This document shows, piece by piece, positions 21,579-33,014 of a stretch of DNA of 64,000 nt. The notes under the pieces are model-generated. The model did not search any database. It saw only the letters and a list, made by a program, of their open reading frames with translations, and was not told the origin of the DNA. The translations under genes and the position numbers were made by a program. The stretch is from Solanum dulcamara (Eukaryota > Streptophyta > Magnoliopsida > Solanales > Solanaceae): assembly GCF_947179165.1 (NCBI RefSeq), contig NC_077242.1, positions 56,662,097 through 56,726,096 on the forward strand, written 5' to 3'. Positions within the stretch are counted from its first letter, which is position 1. Each line of letters opens with the position of its first letter.

Positions 21579-24461
21579 TTATGGTGCAGGTTTCTGAATG
21601 AGGAAGGCCATGCACTGCGCCTGTTTAACATTGTCAAATGCCAAGCAGCGAATAAAAGCATTTGGGTAAGCTTTCTTGCATTCTTGGATTTCATTGAGAA
21701 CCTGGGAAGAGTCATTGCAGCCAAACATGGGCAACTTCCAGAGTGTCCAGTACCTCCCATCATAGTATCCTGGCATGCTGCTATTTTCCCTATGTACATA
21801 TCCCACCTATCGCATACACAAAGCAAAACATTAGTAAGTCATTATATAAACTATTAGTTTTTAGTTTTTATATACTGATGGTGTAAATTCACGCTATCAG
21901 TTGACCTAAAAGGTTACATGGAAGTAGGAGTAGTGCAACAATCCATTATTATAATGAGAGAATATAATCTCAAAAATACATATGAAAAATCCTTAAGCAG
22001 ATGGTAGATAATTCAATCGGATTTCTGACATAATTGGCGTGTGAACCCAAACGAGCATCAGACACTTATAGGTTAGGTCCCACGTTCTTTGTTGAAGAGC
22101 CCGTATAATGTATACCCCATTTTGGGATCACCACTTATAAATTTACAAATATATCACATGGGATAACTTTAGGCATGCCATACCTAAAGTTAGGCTTGAC
22201 AATTTCATGGCCGAAGTTCAGACACATGTCTGATTATATTATTGTGCCTGAACTTCAGGCCAATACACTTGAAGTCGAACCATTTAAAACTAAACTTTTA
22301 TCATATGTAGTTTTATTCAACAATTTTTGTTTGAGCTTCAACCTTTTTTTGCAATTTTTATACGAAGCCCAACTTCAAACACCACATGTCTGAAGTTGTT
22401 CCGAAGTGAATAGACAAACAAATTATTTTAGAAAGTTATGCGTGTTAACTATCGGTGTCCAAATAAGGTACTTCATGAAATTTTTATTCCAATCATCATG
22501 GCTAGCCAAAGAACTTCCATGTTCAGAAGATGGAAGTTGCGGAAATGAAGATGCTGAGATGGATGTGTGGACAAATTAAAAGTGATAGGATCGTGAATGA
22601 GGATATCTGGAACAAGCTAGAAGTGGCTTCACTATAAGCCCACCGATCCTCAATCGCTATAACTATACCTTCACCACCACCAAAATACTACTGCAAACAA
22701 TTTATGAATAATATTTTGTACCTCGGTTAGCATTAGGAGATTGATGTGGAGCTCTAGCATATACTATCAGTTGTTTGTGAAGGATAGGTGAAACCCATCC
22801 ATATTTATACTTGGTTAAAGTGCTCTAATTAGATATTCAATATTTTTTTATATGACTGATTGGTGCAAATAATTCTCTGAAAGGTTTTCTTATATTCATG
22901 TAAATGATGATACCTGGTCAAATTCAAGGCAAGGAATCCAACCCTTTTTGATCATGTAATCAACCTCCTTTGCAATGGACGACTCTGATTGAGGTGGCAG
23001 ATATGACAGTGTCTCAAACTTCTTATTATCGATCGGATTCCAAGTCTGTTCATTCCATGCACCCAAAAATAGTTAAAAGAAAATTTTGAATTCTACTTAA
23101 AATGTAATTTAGTACCTACATAACGTGATCCCACACAATAATAACATATCTAGTGTAGTGGGATTTGGAGAGGGTAGTTTGTATATAGCTTTACCCCTAC
23201 CTTATGCCTTATGAAGGTAAATGCAGTACTATTTGCGATAAGACTCTCGGCTTAGATAAAGCATAATCAACAAGACAAGTGAGTAATACAAATACTCTCT
23301 GCTTAGGTAAAGCATAATCAACAAGACAAGTGATAAAACAAATACAACAACAAAGAAGTCATTCTTAAATAAAGCAGAATCAACAAGACAAGTGAGACAA
23401 TCTTTTTTTTTTTTTTTTGTCGTTGTTTAATCGCTGAGTAAAACAAAAAGGAACCTTGTGGGGTTAATTGAGCAGTGATATCAGAAAAGTGAACAAAAAG
23501 GATGTTATAGCTCGAGAATGATAGATTGATTTAATCGTGTACTCTTAAGTAACTTAAATGTAATGGCAGGTAAACTTTAGTTATAAAAATACCTTTTTTT
23601 AAAAAAAATAAAAAAATAAATTAAAAAGTGATTATTTTTAAGAGCAGAGGTGTTTGATTATTATTTTTTTGATTATTTTAAAGAGTTGAGGTGTTTGATT
23701 AATTTTTTAGGAAAAAATAAGTTTTTGAGTAATAATAGAAACTATTTTTGTTCAGCAAAAGAAGAAACTATTTTTTAAAAGCTGAAAAAACTTTTTTTTT
23801 TGTTGCTAAAAACATACTTTTAGAACTTTGAACAAACACAAATTGGTGTTATAATATTGGAAAAGTGTTCTTCAAGTTAATTAGCCAAATACAAATTGCT
23901 ACTCTCTGAACCGTACTTTTTCAAAAAACACATGAGAAAAATTAGTTTTCAAAATAAGTAAATTTTAAAAGCTTAACCAAAGAAACTATAATCATTTTGT
24001 TAATCAAGAATAAATGGTACTCCAAGTAACTTATAATACCAAATTTATTTGAATCCAATACTTTGATGTGTAACATTACTAAAATCATAATCATAATAAA
24101 TCATAAATGTGAACTCACAACTTTAAAGATCCAATAATATCAATGCTAAAAATGATTAGATCTGATAAAATTTAAATCTTGAATTTGTTGGTTGCTACAT
24201 GCAACTTGCTATAACATGTTAGAGTGCACCGATGGTATAACACATTTTAAAACTAAAAGGAAGTCGAATTCACAAACTCCCAGTGAAGATCAAAGTTGAA
24301 GAACCAAAATAATTTACCTTCATGCAGTAAATTTTAGAGCGATTGGAGAGAGTGTTTTTGGGACTCCAAGTGATTGTATCCTTAGCTGCAGAAAAAAGGT
24401 TTGATTTTAAAGCAAGATAAGTTGATCCAGTAGTTGGAGCTACAAAACTTGAGACAGACAT
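21579..24461 (-). CDS. rbcS: Ribulose bisphosphate carboxylase small subunit precursor, divergent (T-like) type, copy 1
   Basis: Three exons on the minus strand: 24461-24318, 23045-22914 and 21806-21579, all joined in phase 0 with GT-AG introns of 1272 and 1107 bases. The joined product has 167 residues. Residues 1-46 form a Ser/Thr-rich, acid-poor plastid transit peptide ending IYC before MK. The mature 121 residues have [22 protein letters not shown], then [39 protein letters not shown] and [10 protein letters not shown]. These match Rubisco SSU, which joins the large subunit as L8S8 in the stroma. Intron sites after mature codon 2 and about codon 46 are the conserved rbcS positions. Differences from mesophyll-type SSU ([16 protein letters not shown], the FLIQKPAP end, a short transit peptide) suggest the trichome or T-type isoform. 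That subtype is inference. The introns are about ten times the usual rbcS size because they hold transposon debris. No stop or frameshift is seen. Confidence 0.93.
22500..22650 (+). pseudogene. RTE LINE 3' fragment inside rbcS copy 1 intron 2
   Basis: The plus strand reads [15 protein letters not shown], then [15 protein letters not shown]. This is the C-terminal block of plant RTE ORFs, seen degenerate at 14.9 kb. The fragment is short and lies antisense to rbcS within the intron. Confidence 0.8.
23133..23262 (-). mobile_element. Degenerate SINE 3' fragment in rbcS copy 1 intron 1
   Basis: It shares the GTGGGATTTGGAGAGGGTA, TTTACCCCTACC and GATAAGACTCTCGGC order with the 3' half of Solanaceae SINEs such as the one at 5151. 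It is diverged and lacks a head and clear target duplications. Confidence 0.6.
23253..23400 (+). repeat. Short tandem repeat, three units of 51-61 bp, rbcS intron 1
   Basis: The block AAAGCATAATCAACAAGACA (third unit AAAGCAGAATC) recurs at about 23258, 23309 and 23370 with variable spacers. A T-run of about 16 follows at 23405. Confidence 0.85.
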
Positions 24462-24930
24462 GTTTGCTCTTTCACTATATAAAAATGAGTTTATGTGGAA
24501 GATGTGATGCTTTTATGTATAAGAGTTGGTATTGTTGAAGTGGTTACATAAGAGGACAAACGAGAGTGAGGTACTAGAGTTGGGTGGAAGGACGGTATCT
24601 ACGAGGATGGGACTTTTGTTAGGCATCATAATGGCATTGGTTTCATCACCATTCTGTTTTATCATACACCTCCCTTCATGTTTGTTTTTATAATAATGAT
24701 CTACCCTGTACTTTGTCATACTACACTCATTTTGATATATTTTCTTTGTATCCAGGAGCACCCATTGACTCCCATCTAAGCTATATATATTTATATATAA
24801 ATATCTCAAAAAAAACGGATATATTGAACCAAAACATTGATGGGTGCGTTGGTTGGGATGATAGAATAAAGTTGCTTTTGTGGTGGGAGGTGCACGGCGT
24901 GATAATAACGTGGATCAAATGTTTTAAAAT
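24462..24930 (-). promoter_or_regulatory. Putative promoter of rbcS copy 1
   Basis: On the minus strand a TATA-like word, TTATACATAAAAG, lies about 50-62 bases before the ATG (24511-24523). That would give a short leader, as is usual for rbcS. A second, stronger TATA-like tract (TATATAAATATATATAG) lies at about 24781-24797. A CCACGTTATTATCACG segment near 24900-24915 resembles ACGT-type light elements. I do not see the classic I-box/G-box pair of leaf rbcS promoters. The same sequence precedes copy 2. Confidence 0.35.
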
Positions 24931-25131
24931 ATTATTCTCCACTGCATTTTCTTCTTTCTTTTAGTCTCCTTTTCTTTTTCACTTTCTTTATTTAATTAAA
25001 ATTTACTTTATAATTTTCTTTACCCAATTTCTTGTGACAAAGAAAGAGTGAAAAAAAATCATTGTCCAATCACTCTTTTTTTTTTTAAAAAAAACAATTC
25101 TTGTCATTGACTAAAAAAATCTAACAAACTA

Positions 25132-25404
25132 AGAGCATGTTTGGATGAACTTATTTTAAACAACCTATAAGTTGAAAATTGCTTATAAGTTAAAAAAAAA
25201 AGTAAGTGCAGCCCAACTTATTTTTTTTTGACTTATAAGTTGTCTTCAACTTATAAGCTGCTTAAAATAAGTCCATCCAAACAAACCCAATTATTTATTA
25301 AGGCTTATTTTAAGCACAAAATGACTTTACGTTGGCCAGCCAAACACTCAAAAAAGCTGAAAACAGCTTATAAGTAACTTATAAGTCAATCCAAACGGAC
25401 TCTA
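25132..25404. mobile_element. Foldback MITE (AGAGC-GTTTGGAT termini), unit A
   Basis: The left end AAGAGCATGTTTGGATGAAC and the inverted right end AGAGTCCGTTTGGATTGAC pair. The interior repeats CTTATAAGTTG-type words in both senses. It is related to the MITEs near 9.1-9.5 kb and lies upstream of rbcS. Confidence 0.8.
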
Positions 25405-25576
25405 ATTCATTTTATTTTCAAGAAGTGATTTTTTTTTAGTAATGGTAAATATTAGTTTTTTCATTAACCTTTTAAACTACCGTGTTTAAATAATTGCGTA
25501 CATATACTACGTGAATCGTGATTTGTAGCTACTCTATCTTATATAAAGGGAAAATACATAAATTCCCCTCTAAAGT

Positions 25577-26630
25577 TATATCAAAAAGTCAGTTACATAC
25601 TTAAATTATCATGACGACCTATTACATACCTAAATTATCTAAAAGTGAAATTATTACCCCCTCTATAATTGACGTGGCAAAAAAAAGCAGCGCGTCAAAT
25701 TCTATAAAGTAAAAAAAAATTAAAAAAACAAAATCACCCCACCCACGTCATTTCTTCTTCACACCCACCTACTCTCTTCTTCTTTACACCCACCTATATT
25801 TACTCCTCATTTTGAATCTTGATTTTTTTTCTTTCAAAACCCATTAAGAAGAAGAAGAAGAATTCTCCCCATTTTGGTGGAGAAGACGATTGGGGTTTGT
25901 GAGGGGGGGGGGAGTCGAATGGGTGGTTAATAATTAATTAGAAGTTAATTAGTATAAAATATAGTTAATAAAATAAAAATTAATTAATAAAGAAAAGAAA
26001 AGAAAAGAAAAAAAACTATAAAAAATCGAATGGGTAGTTAATAATTAATTAAGATTTAATTAGTATAAAATATAGTTAATAAAAGAAAAGTTAATTAATA
26101 AAGAAAAGAAAAGAAAAGAAATATAAAAAATCGGATGAGTGGTTAATAATTGATGGATAGTTAATAATTAATTAGGATTTAATTAATATAAAATATAGTT
26201 AATAAAAGAAAAGTTAATTAATAAATAAAAAAAGAAAAGAAATATAAAAAATTGAATGGGTGGTTAGTAATTAATTAGGAGCTAATTATATAAATTATAG
26301 TTAATAAACGAAAAGTTAATTGATAAAGAAAAGAAAAAAAATATAAAAAATCGAATGGATAGCTAATAATTAATTAGGAGTTAATTAACATAAAATATAG
26401 TTAATAAAAGAAAATTTAATTAATAAAGAAAAGAAAAGAAACAAAAATATAAAAAACTATAATTTTTGATGTGGCGATGATGTGACACCACGTGGTAGCG
26501 AGTGTAATACACCACATACTATGAGAGTTGTGTTATGTGTTCAGGTGTGTAATAGTTTCACTTTTAGGTAGTTTAGGTGTGCAATAGGTCGCCATGATAG
26601 TTTAAGCGTGTAACTGACTTTTTGGTATAA
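25577..26630. mobile_element. Element with inverted arms of about 80 bp around AT-rich tandem repeats, unit A
   Basis: The left arm (25577-25657) contains ATCAAAAAGTCAGTTACA, CATGACGACCTATTACA and CTAAAAGTGAAATTATTAC. The right arm (26550-26630) is its inverse with scattered differences. The arms enclose the tandem repeats at 25915-26460. Long inverted arms with a noncoding middle suggest a foldback or MULE-like element. True ends and target duplication were not resolved. Confidence 0.65.
25915..26460 (+). repeat. Five tandem units of about 100-120 bp, unit A
   Basis: Units begin TCGAATGGGTGGTTAATAAT or a variant at 25915, 26026, 26131, 26252 and 26351. Each runs on through TTAATTAG, AAAATATAGTTAATAAAA and a (AAAAG)n tract. 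They are diverged from each other. Confidence 0.85.
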
Positions 26631-26689
26631 CTTCATGATAGTTTAAGCGTGCAATAGCACGCACACACATAAATTTCTGGATCCGCCAC

Positions 26690-27384
26690 TATTTCTATCA
26701 CCTTGCTATTCGGATCAGATTTCACACACCTCAACTAATTCCATCAAAACTAACACAAATGAGAAGAATCATCTAATGTTTTGTCTCCACTACGATTTGA
26801 ACCTGAGGCCTCATTGCTGCCAACTAAGGCTGGCAAGGGAACTGGTTTTTTTCCGGTTCAATCCGGCTCTGGTTCCGACTCCAGTAGAACTGGTAAGGAC
26901 CTGGTCACTTGTGGTACCAGAACATGCCCTAGAACGAGTCCTAGGTTTTTACGCGGTAGATTGGGTTTCGATTCGATTCAATGCTAACAGATTTTAATTT
27001 TTTTAAAATTGTAACGGCTATATAGCTGTTTTCAGCTTGTGGCCATTTGGAGGAGGGGGGGGGGGGGGCACTAACAGCGAATAACAGCCTCTGCCCTCCC
27101 CATAACACCCAGGGGCAGTCCTACGTGTTTGCAAGCGGGTTTAATTGAACCTACTTCATTCCAAAATTTACTGTATATGTAAGAAAAATTATTGCTAAAT
27201 TGAATATAATGAATAACTTGAATCCATATGGTACAAAGTAGTTGTGGAACAACGGTCCAGGGGGTTCAAATCCCCGCTGAATGTGCAGGTTCGAATACCC
27301 TCCTTGTAGCATTTCATGTTGGTATTTGCTACTTTTAGTTCAGTATTAATTAGTTGGCTTTGCTGCTTTTAGAAAAACAAAAAA
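26690..27384. other. Noncoding region with G14 run and B-box-like word, unit A
   Basis: Contains a CCGGTTC-rich patch (26860-26900), a run of 14 G at 27055-27068, a GGGGCAGTCC...CAAGCGGG stretch typical of Solanaceae hAT MITE ends (about 27110-27145), and GGTTCAAATCCCCGCTG at 27270, which resembles a pol III box B. I cannot define a complete element here. Confidence 0.35.
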
Positions 27385-28040
27385 ATTACGTAACTATTAT
27401 GAAACTATATAATAAGAAGAAGGAGAAAGTAGGGGAGAAGAGAGAAGACTTCTTATTTCTCTTGAGGGATATTTAAGAGTTAATTACAATGAAGGAAATC
27501 CCCTTTATTTATAGGGGAAAACTGACTTGGTCCTAACTTGTAGGATTCCTAATTTTTCTCTCAAGAAATCCACATAATAGACATTCACTATAAAACAAAT
27601 ATGTTTATTACACTCACCCTTGGATGTCTATTTGATAGATTATGTGCCTCGTTAAAACCTTACTAGATAAAACACAGTGGGAAAAACTTCTAGTGAAGAA
27701 AAAAAAGTACACAATCTAATAATATGCATTTTCGGATGCCTCATTAAAAATCTTACAAGGAAACCCCAATGGGAAAAAATCTTGAGAGAAAAAAAGAGTA
27801 CATCGCGTATTAACTCCCCCTAATGAGAACATCAATTCAAAATTTTGAATCTTCGCATTCCAAGCTTGTACATCATCTTCTCAAAATTTGTAGTTGGTAG
27901 AGACTTGGTGAATAAATCAGCCATAGTATTACTTGAGCAAATTTGTTGCACGTTGATATCATCGTTCTTGGGAGCTCATGTGTGTAGAAAAGCTTTGGCG
28001 ATAAGTGCTTCATTCTATCTCTTTTTATGAATCATCCCTT
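27385..28040 (-). mobile_element. Ty1/copia 3' end: RNase H tail plus LTR, unit A
   Basis: On the minus strand 28040-27846 encodes CNKFAQ-like and INVQQICSSNTMADLFTKSL followed by PTTNFEKMMYKLGMRRFK and a stop. This is the C-terminus of copia pol. It is followed by ATTAGGGGGAGTT (polypurine tract) and a roughly 0.4-kb LTR-like region down to about 27385. Upstream stops make it a remnant. Confidence 0.82.
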
Positions 28041-29040
28041 CTGGATCAAGGAATTCTGCAAGTTCCTCACTTCAATTTCTTTAAGCAAATAATCTATTGC
28101 CTTTTGAAGACTTTTCAAGAATTTTAATTCAAGTCATCAACTTACATAACAATACGAAAGATTTTTGATTGATTTAATCCATATGAGGATTATAAACAAG
28201 TTTTCAAGAACTTGGATATGCTTCATGCATTTTGAATCCTTCAAATATTTTCATATCAATTTTGTTAAGTGACAACATTCATCTTCTAGAGTCTAGATTG
28301 CAAGTCAAATAAGCTTTACGCTTATCAAGATGCATTATTCCACTTTTTTCACTTGATAAACAATTCTATGTCAGCATGCTTTAATTGATCATAGAATTCA
28401 GATCCTCTTAATCTTTTACAATATTGTGCGCTATTGTATCAAAGTATCATCGGCATATATCATTTTGTATCCGTTCACAATACAACATAACTTATTGAGT
28501 AATCACTTCATTATTTTTAGATACCTACCCCTCTTATGAGGTTTCATAAAATGTTATGTCTTAGGCTCTTCAAGAGCACATTACCTCATCATTATGATCA
28601 TTTTAATCATGCTCCTCTCCTTTTTCAAGGATTATTTTATTTAGAACCAATTGATCTATCATGCTTCATGCACGTCATAGACTCTGTCCTTCAGGAACAT
28701 TCAATAGAAGCATTTTCAACTCCTGGTTGCTTGTTATCTCAATTTTGTGCTTTTGAACAAATAGCACACAAATTTCAATATTGCTAAATTACTCAGTTAA
28801 AATCTCGTTGAAAGCACTTTAGTAAGATAGAGATGGAATTCTTACCTCTACTAGCGGTGATTGAATTTTTAAATCAAAAGGTCAAATTGAACTTCACATA
28901 CCCTTTTCTTATACTACTAATTAGTAATACTTACCTGATATTTAAAGCTAACTGCTTTGCCACTTTAATAACCAACCTGGCCAACTTAAGTAGAGGAGAA
29001 ATTTCCACACGTGCAAAGAATCCACAATAATGCCTGACAA
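28041..29040 (-). other. Probable degenerate copia reverse-transcriptase region, unit A
   Basis: Minus-strand frames give scattered RT-like words (VNGYKMIYADDT near 28440, LLKEIEVRNLQ near 28070) in broken frames, consistent with continuation of the copia remnant at 27385-28040. The plus-strand ORFs at 28536-29030 are antisense shadows. Confidence 0.45.
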
Positions 29041-30106
29041 TTATAAACGTACATGGGCTCACGGAGACGGTACTATAGTAATGCTCTAAATTTAATTGAG
29101 AGACCAATGAAAGTTGAGATTGAGTCCTCTGCGTTCTTGAAACGTATACATGGGGATATTTGTGAATCTATTCACCCACATAGTGGGTTGTTTAGATACT
29201 TTATGGTGCTAATCGATGTTTCTTCTAGATGATCTCATGTGTGCCTATTGTCATCTTGCAACTTGGCATTCGTAAAATTATTGGCAAAAATAATATGATT
29301 ACAAGCACAATTTTCTGATAATCAGATTAAGTCCATTTGTGTGGATGTGCACTTTATCATGATGAGATCATGACTCACATTTAGAAGAGGTAGAATAATT
29401 GAGAAGAAATACATCTGAAATTTACTTCTGAAGTAGTAAATATGAAATTTACTCAACAAAATAGCACATGTTATGGTAAACTTAAAGTTTACTAGTGCAG
29501 ATAATTGACATGAACTATTTGGCCATCCGAAAGATGTGCATATTGAATATTAGATATATATTGATGAACTGAAAGATTCTTCAAGAATTTTTTATGTCGC
29601 TTGTTCTCATGATAAGTTGATTGGATCAACTAATATTGGGATTAAATTCCTAAATTCTGAAAGTATAAGAGGTGGATGAGAGCCCCTTCACCTTTCATGT
29701 GATATGTTAAAAGATGCATCAATAAGTTAAACACATGTGCGTTTATTGTCAACCTGCAGTTTGACATTTGCAAAATTATTTGTGCAAAATAATTGAGTAA
29801 GATCAAAACTTTCAGAATATGTAATCAAGATAATTTATCTTGATAATATTGATAATTATCCAAGCTGCTGTGACATTGAATGCCTCAAAATAAATAGTCA
29901 GTCATTGTTTATGAGAACCAAAATTCATAGTCTGGAATATGATAAATTGCATACAAAAGTATGCATCAGACTAATAAATAATGATCAATTTCCCGCTCAA
30001 TTGATTTATGGTCAAGAATCGTGTAATTTTTATCTAATAATTTTGATGTGCGGTATATGATTAATGAATATACCATGATGCACTAAGATGAATTCTCCAA
30101 AGTAGA
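29041..30106 (+). pseudogene. Ty1/copia integrase remnant, plus strand, unit A (cut by the duplication joint)
   Basis: The plus strand at 29110-29330 reads KRIHGDICESIHPHSGLFRY then FMVLIDVSSR, SHVCLLSSCNLAFVKLLAKI: the copia integrase core. A second related piece at 29730-29790 repeats the HVRLLSTCSLTFAKLF block. The region near 29990-30060 matches the later integrase blocks (PLQLIYGQES-like, FDVRYM-like). Orientation is opposite to the copia 3' end at 27385, so the element has been rearranged. In unit A the reading stops at 30106, where unit B begins. Confidence 0.75.
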
Positions 30107-32806
30107 AACAATGAATACATTTTAATATCTAGAAATAGTTTAACTTTAAGCTTCCCATTTTACCTTAATGAGATGATTTATAGCCATAAAAATATCTCTG
30201 ACTTGTTTTAGGCCACAAGTTTCCAGTGTCTCTTTCTTAAACTCCGTGCCCAATCAAATTACATAACATAAAATAAGACGGAGGGACTATTTCTAAAGGA
30301 CATTTATTTACCCAGCTCATTTTGTAGTTTTTTTCTCGTGTTAGAAGTATTGTGATATAATAAGGGTGGAAAGTGGTGAAGTTTATAGGTAATGACTTTG
30401 CTTTCATGGGGAAGGTTCTATGGCTGGATAGATTGTGATGAGTGTTGCCAACATGTGGTCTGATATTGAAAATTTGTTAGTTCAAAACTGCATGTCTCCT
30501 GAATTTGGAGCTAGTATTTTCGATATGTAGGGTTATTTGTTGGAATAATTATTCGATGATGTATCTGCATTTGCATGTTAAGGCTCTTCTTTATTTGTGG
30601 TACTTAGAACAAATAATGATTTTTAATGTGATTCTCTGGTCTATCTACAGATGGAAATGCATTTTCTGCCAGGCTTCTTATATGAGTCTGTCCCTTTATT
30701 CAAGTAATGGAGACAATGTAAGATACTTTCAATTGTCTGTTTAGGTAGTAATGTGCTATATTTCTCAGAACTTCATGATAATAGTACTCGAATAGTTTCA
30801 CAGTTTGCTGGCAGCCTGCAGACGATCAGTAACAGATGCATCGTTAATTCAGGGTCCTGCCAAATGGTTAGCTGGTTAATCAAGTGCCCCTTCTCCCTCC
30901 CTTTAAAGCAGTCATTCTTAAACACCATATGTTATCTCATTGAGGTTACTGATGCGAACGTGCATGTGGACCATCACATCTTGTGTTATGTGTTCTCAGA
31001 TCTCTTGTGAATGGAAGGCACTTCTTCATAAATCAGCTTGCATTTGGATTCAGCTATACTGTTGCTCGCTATGCGCACTCAATTCTTGTATTGATCCCTT
31101 TCTGATACCTTTTATTGATTCGTCCCCTTGTTTCCAATGATCTCTGTCAATTTGTTTCTTGATGTTACAGAATCATTCCCAGTTTTGAGGCATAAGCCTT
31201 TTAACTCAGGTGGGGTAGTGTGCATGATATCTGATTGTTCACTTCAGTATGGAACTAGTTATAATGGAAAATGAGATTTTCACAGAGTAGTAGTCTGATT
31301 TAGTCTTGTCAGGGAAAGAAAGAAAGAGAACGGAAGTGTTTTCGGGAAAAAGGGTTCCTAACACTTGTGTTTTCTTCTCCAAAACCTTTTTTTAGGGGGG
31401 TGGGGGTGGGGGTGGGGGTGGGGTGCGGTGGTGATGGTTATTTGATGACTTCAAGAAGTGGTCAACGTGACCCAGTTGTGTAGATGGCTAGGTTTGAACT
31501 AAGTTGAAATTACTTCTTGTTTTATTTTTAACATTATCCTCTTTTGGCTGATTTTGTTCTCTTTGAAGAAACTGTAAATTGTTCAGTGTTGATTTATAAA
31601 TAACGTAATAGAAATTACATCATCTATGGAAGCCCACAAAGGAGCTACTTGAACTTTTCTCTGGGGGCCTTAGTGATTGAAAGTTAAATAATTAGGACAA
31701 CTAATATTTACAGTATCTCTTAAGATAGGGTCCGACTGGAAGTCTGGAACCCGAACTTTGATTTCTTCTCAGGTCAGCCTCACTACTGTCCAAAAATAAG
31801 TGTAAAATGAGTAACCATTCTTAGATGTAATTGCAAGTGATTTAAGTGCCTTTCTAGCCGGTCAAGATTTCTGATTAAACGGGCACTAAACAGTTAAGGG
31901 AAAACTTGTTACATTGCCGCTACCGTCTTCTCACTTTCCAAATGATGTTCCTCATTTTGTTTTGGGCGTTTTGTTCCTCAAATGCTGATAAATAAACAAA
32001 CTTGTCTTCATAATCAACCTGAAGGAACAATTAGGCCAATAGGTAGAAAAGGGATTTGCTTGGGAATTTAGGGTAGTTATCTCTAGTGCTAGGGCTATAA
32101 AGTTGTTCAAACATCTTTATTTGGTCTCTTTGTCCAGCCATTTCTGTTTTATTTTTACTTGCAACATCTGCAGATTGCAGGTACAAACACATCTAAAGTG
32201 TTTTATATTTATGGACTCAGGGTCCGTACACACATTTAAAGTAGTAGTAAGCTAGTTCACTTTTTTTTTGGTGGCCTGGGAAATTTGGTATATCCTACTA
32301 TTTGTTTAATATTGTTGCCGTTTTTGGGGTTTGTCCATCCGGTCTCCAGAACTAGCGTTCCCTATCAAAGAGGTCACATTCATGGTTCCCAATACTTCCA
32401 ATCAAGGGTGAGGAAGTCTTTACCATTCCACTCCCACCCCTTTGTTAAGAGTCCTTACTGAATTTTTTTGGCTCGAGTTAAACATTTTTCTGCAAAATGC
32501 TAACGTTGATTTTTTTTGTTTTGCTAGTGTCCAGAAAAGAGAGTGATTGACGAGGAATTTGACTAGCTTTTTAATATTTTTGACATGGCTAGAATTTGTT
32601 ATAGCATCTTCCACTTTTTGCATATGATTTCTCGCAATTTATTTTTCAGTGTTCCAAGTACCCTTTCTGAAGTAACATAATACCCTTTCAACAAATTTAA
32701 CATGAAACCAAACACCATCATGGAAATCTTAAACATTCCGTTCAACACAAGCTTGTTTTTGAAATTTCCTCGAAAATTTAAGGTACCTTCGACAGCTATT
32801 ACCATT
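30107..32806. other. Unit B left part, no gene recognised
   Basis: Copy of 18671-21370, including the G-tract run at about 31394-31423. Identical by eye to unit A. Confidence 0.35.
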
Positions 32807-33014
32807 TACCACCTTGTTGTAAATAGCATTTAGCCATTCCATTATTTTTTTCAAAACTAAGAAATACAATTTCAACCATAGACCTTTAGGTCCCGAGTTC
32901 AATACTCACGCCCTTTACTGTCCTCCAAGGTTAAAGCTCAGTTGTTTATGGAATAAACAGAAAGACCATTACAAAAGTTTTAGGGAGGGGGACTGAGAAC
33001 ACAGATAGCAACTT

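Larger units (their letters stand above)
18667..30106 (+). repeat. Tandem duplication unit A (about 11.44 kb)
   Basis: The sequence starting AGAAACAATGAATAC (TAGA at 18667-18670) recurs at 30103 with a constant offset of 11436 up to about 25.1 kb. After that the offset shifts by single bases to 11435-11437. The unit ends at 30106 in CAAAGTAGA and the second unit follows directly. It holds unidentified DNA at its left, a complete rbcS gene (21579-24461, minus), a MITE, an inverted-repeat block with internal tandem repeats, and copia remnants. Confidence 0.97.

Noticed and set aside
21533..21826. 97-residue minus-strand ORF overlapping rbcS exon 3
   Set aside because: It is a shifted reading frame over the real exon, which reads GYVHRENSS and ends at 21579.
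27255..27290. tRNA-like GGTTCAAATCCCC word
   Set aside because: Box B alone, with no box A at proper distance and no tRNA fold.
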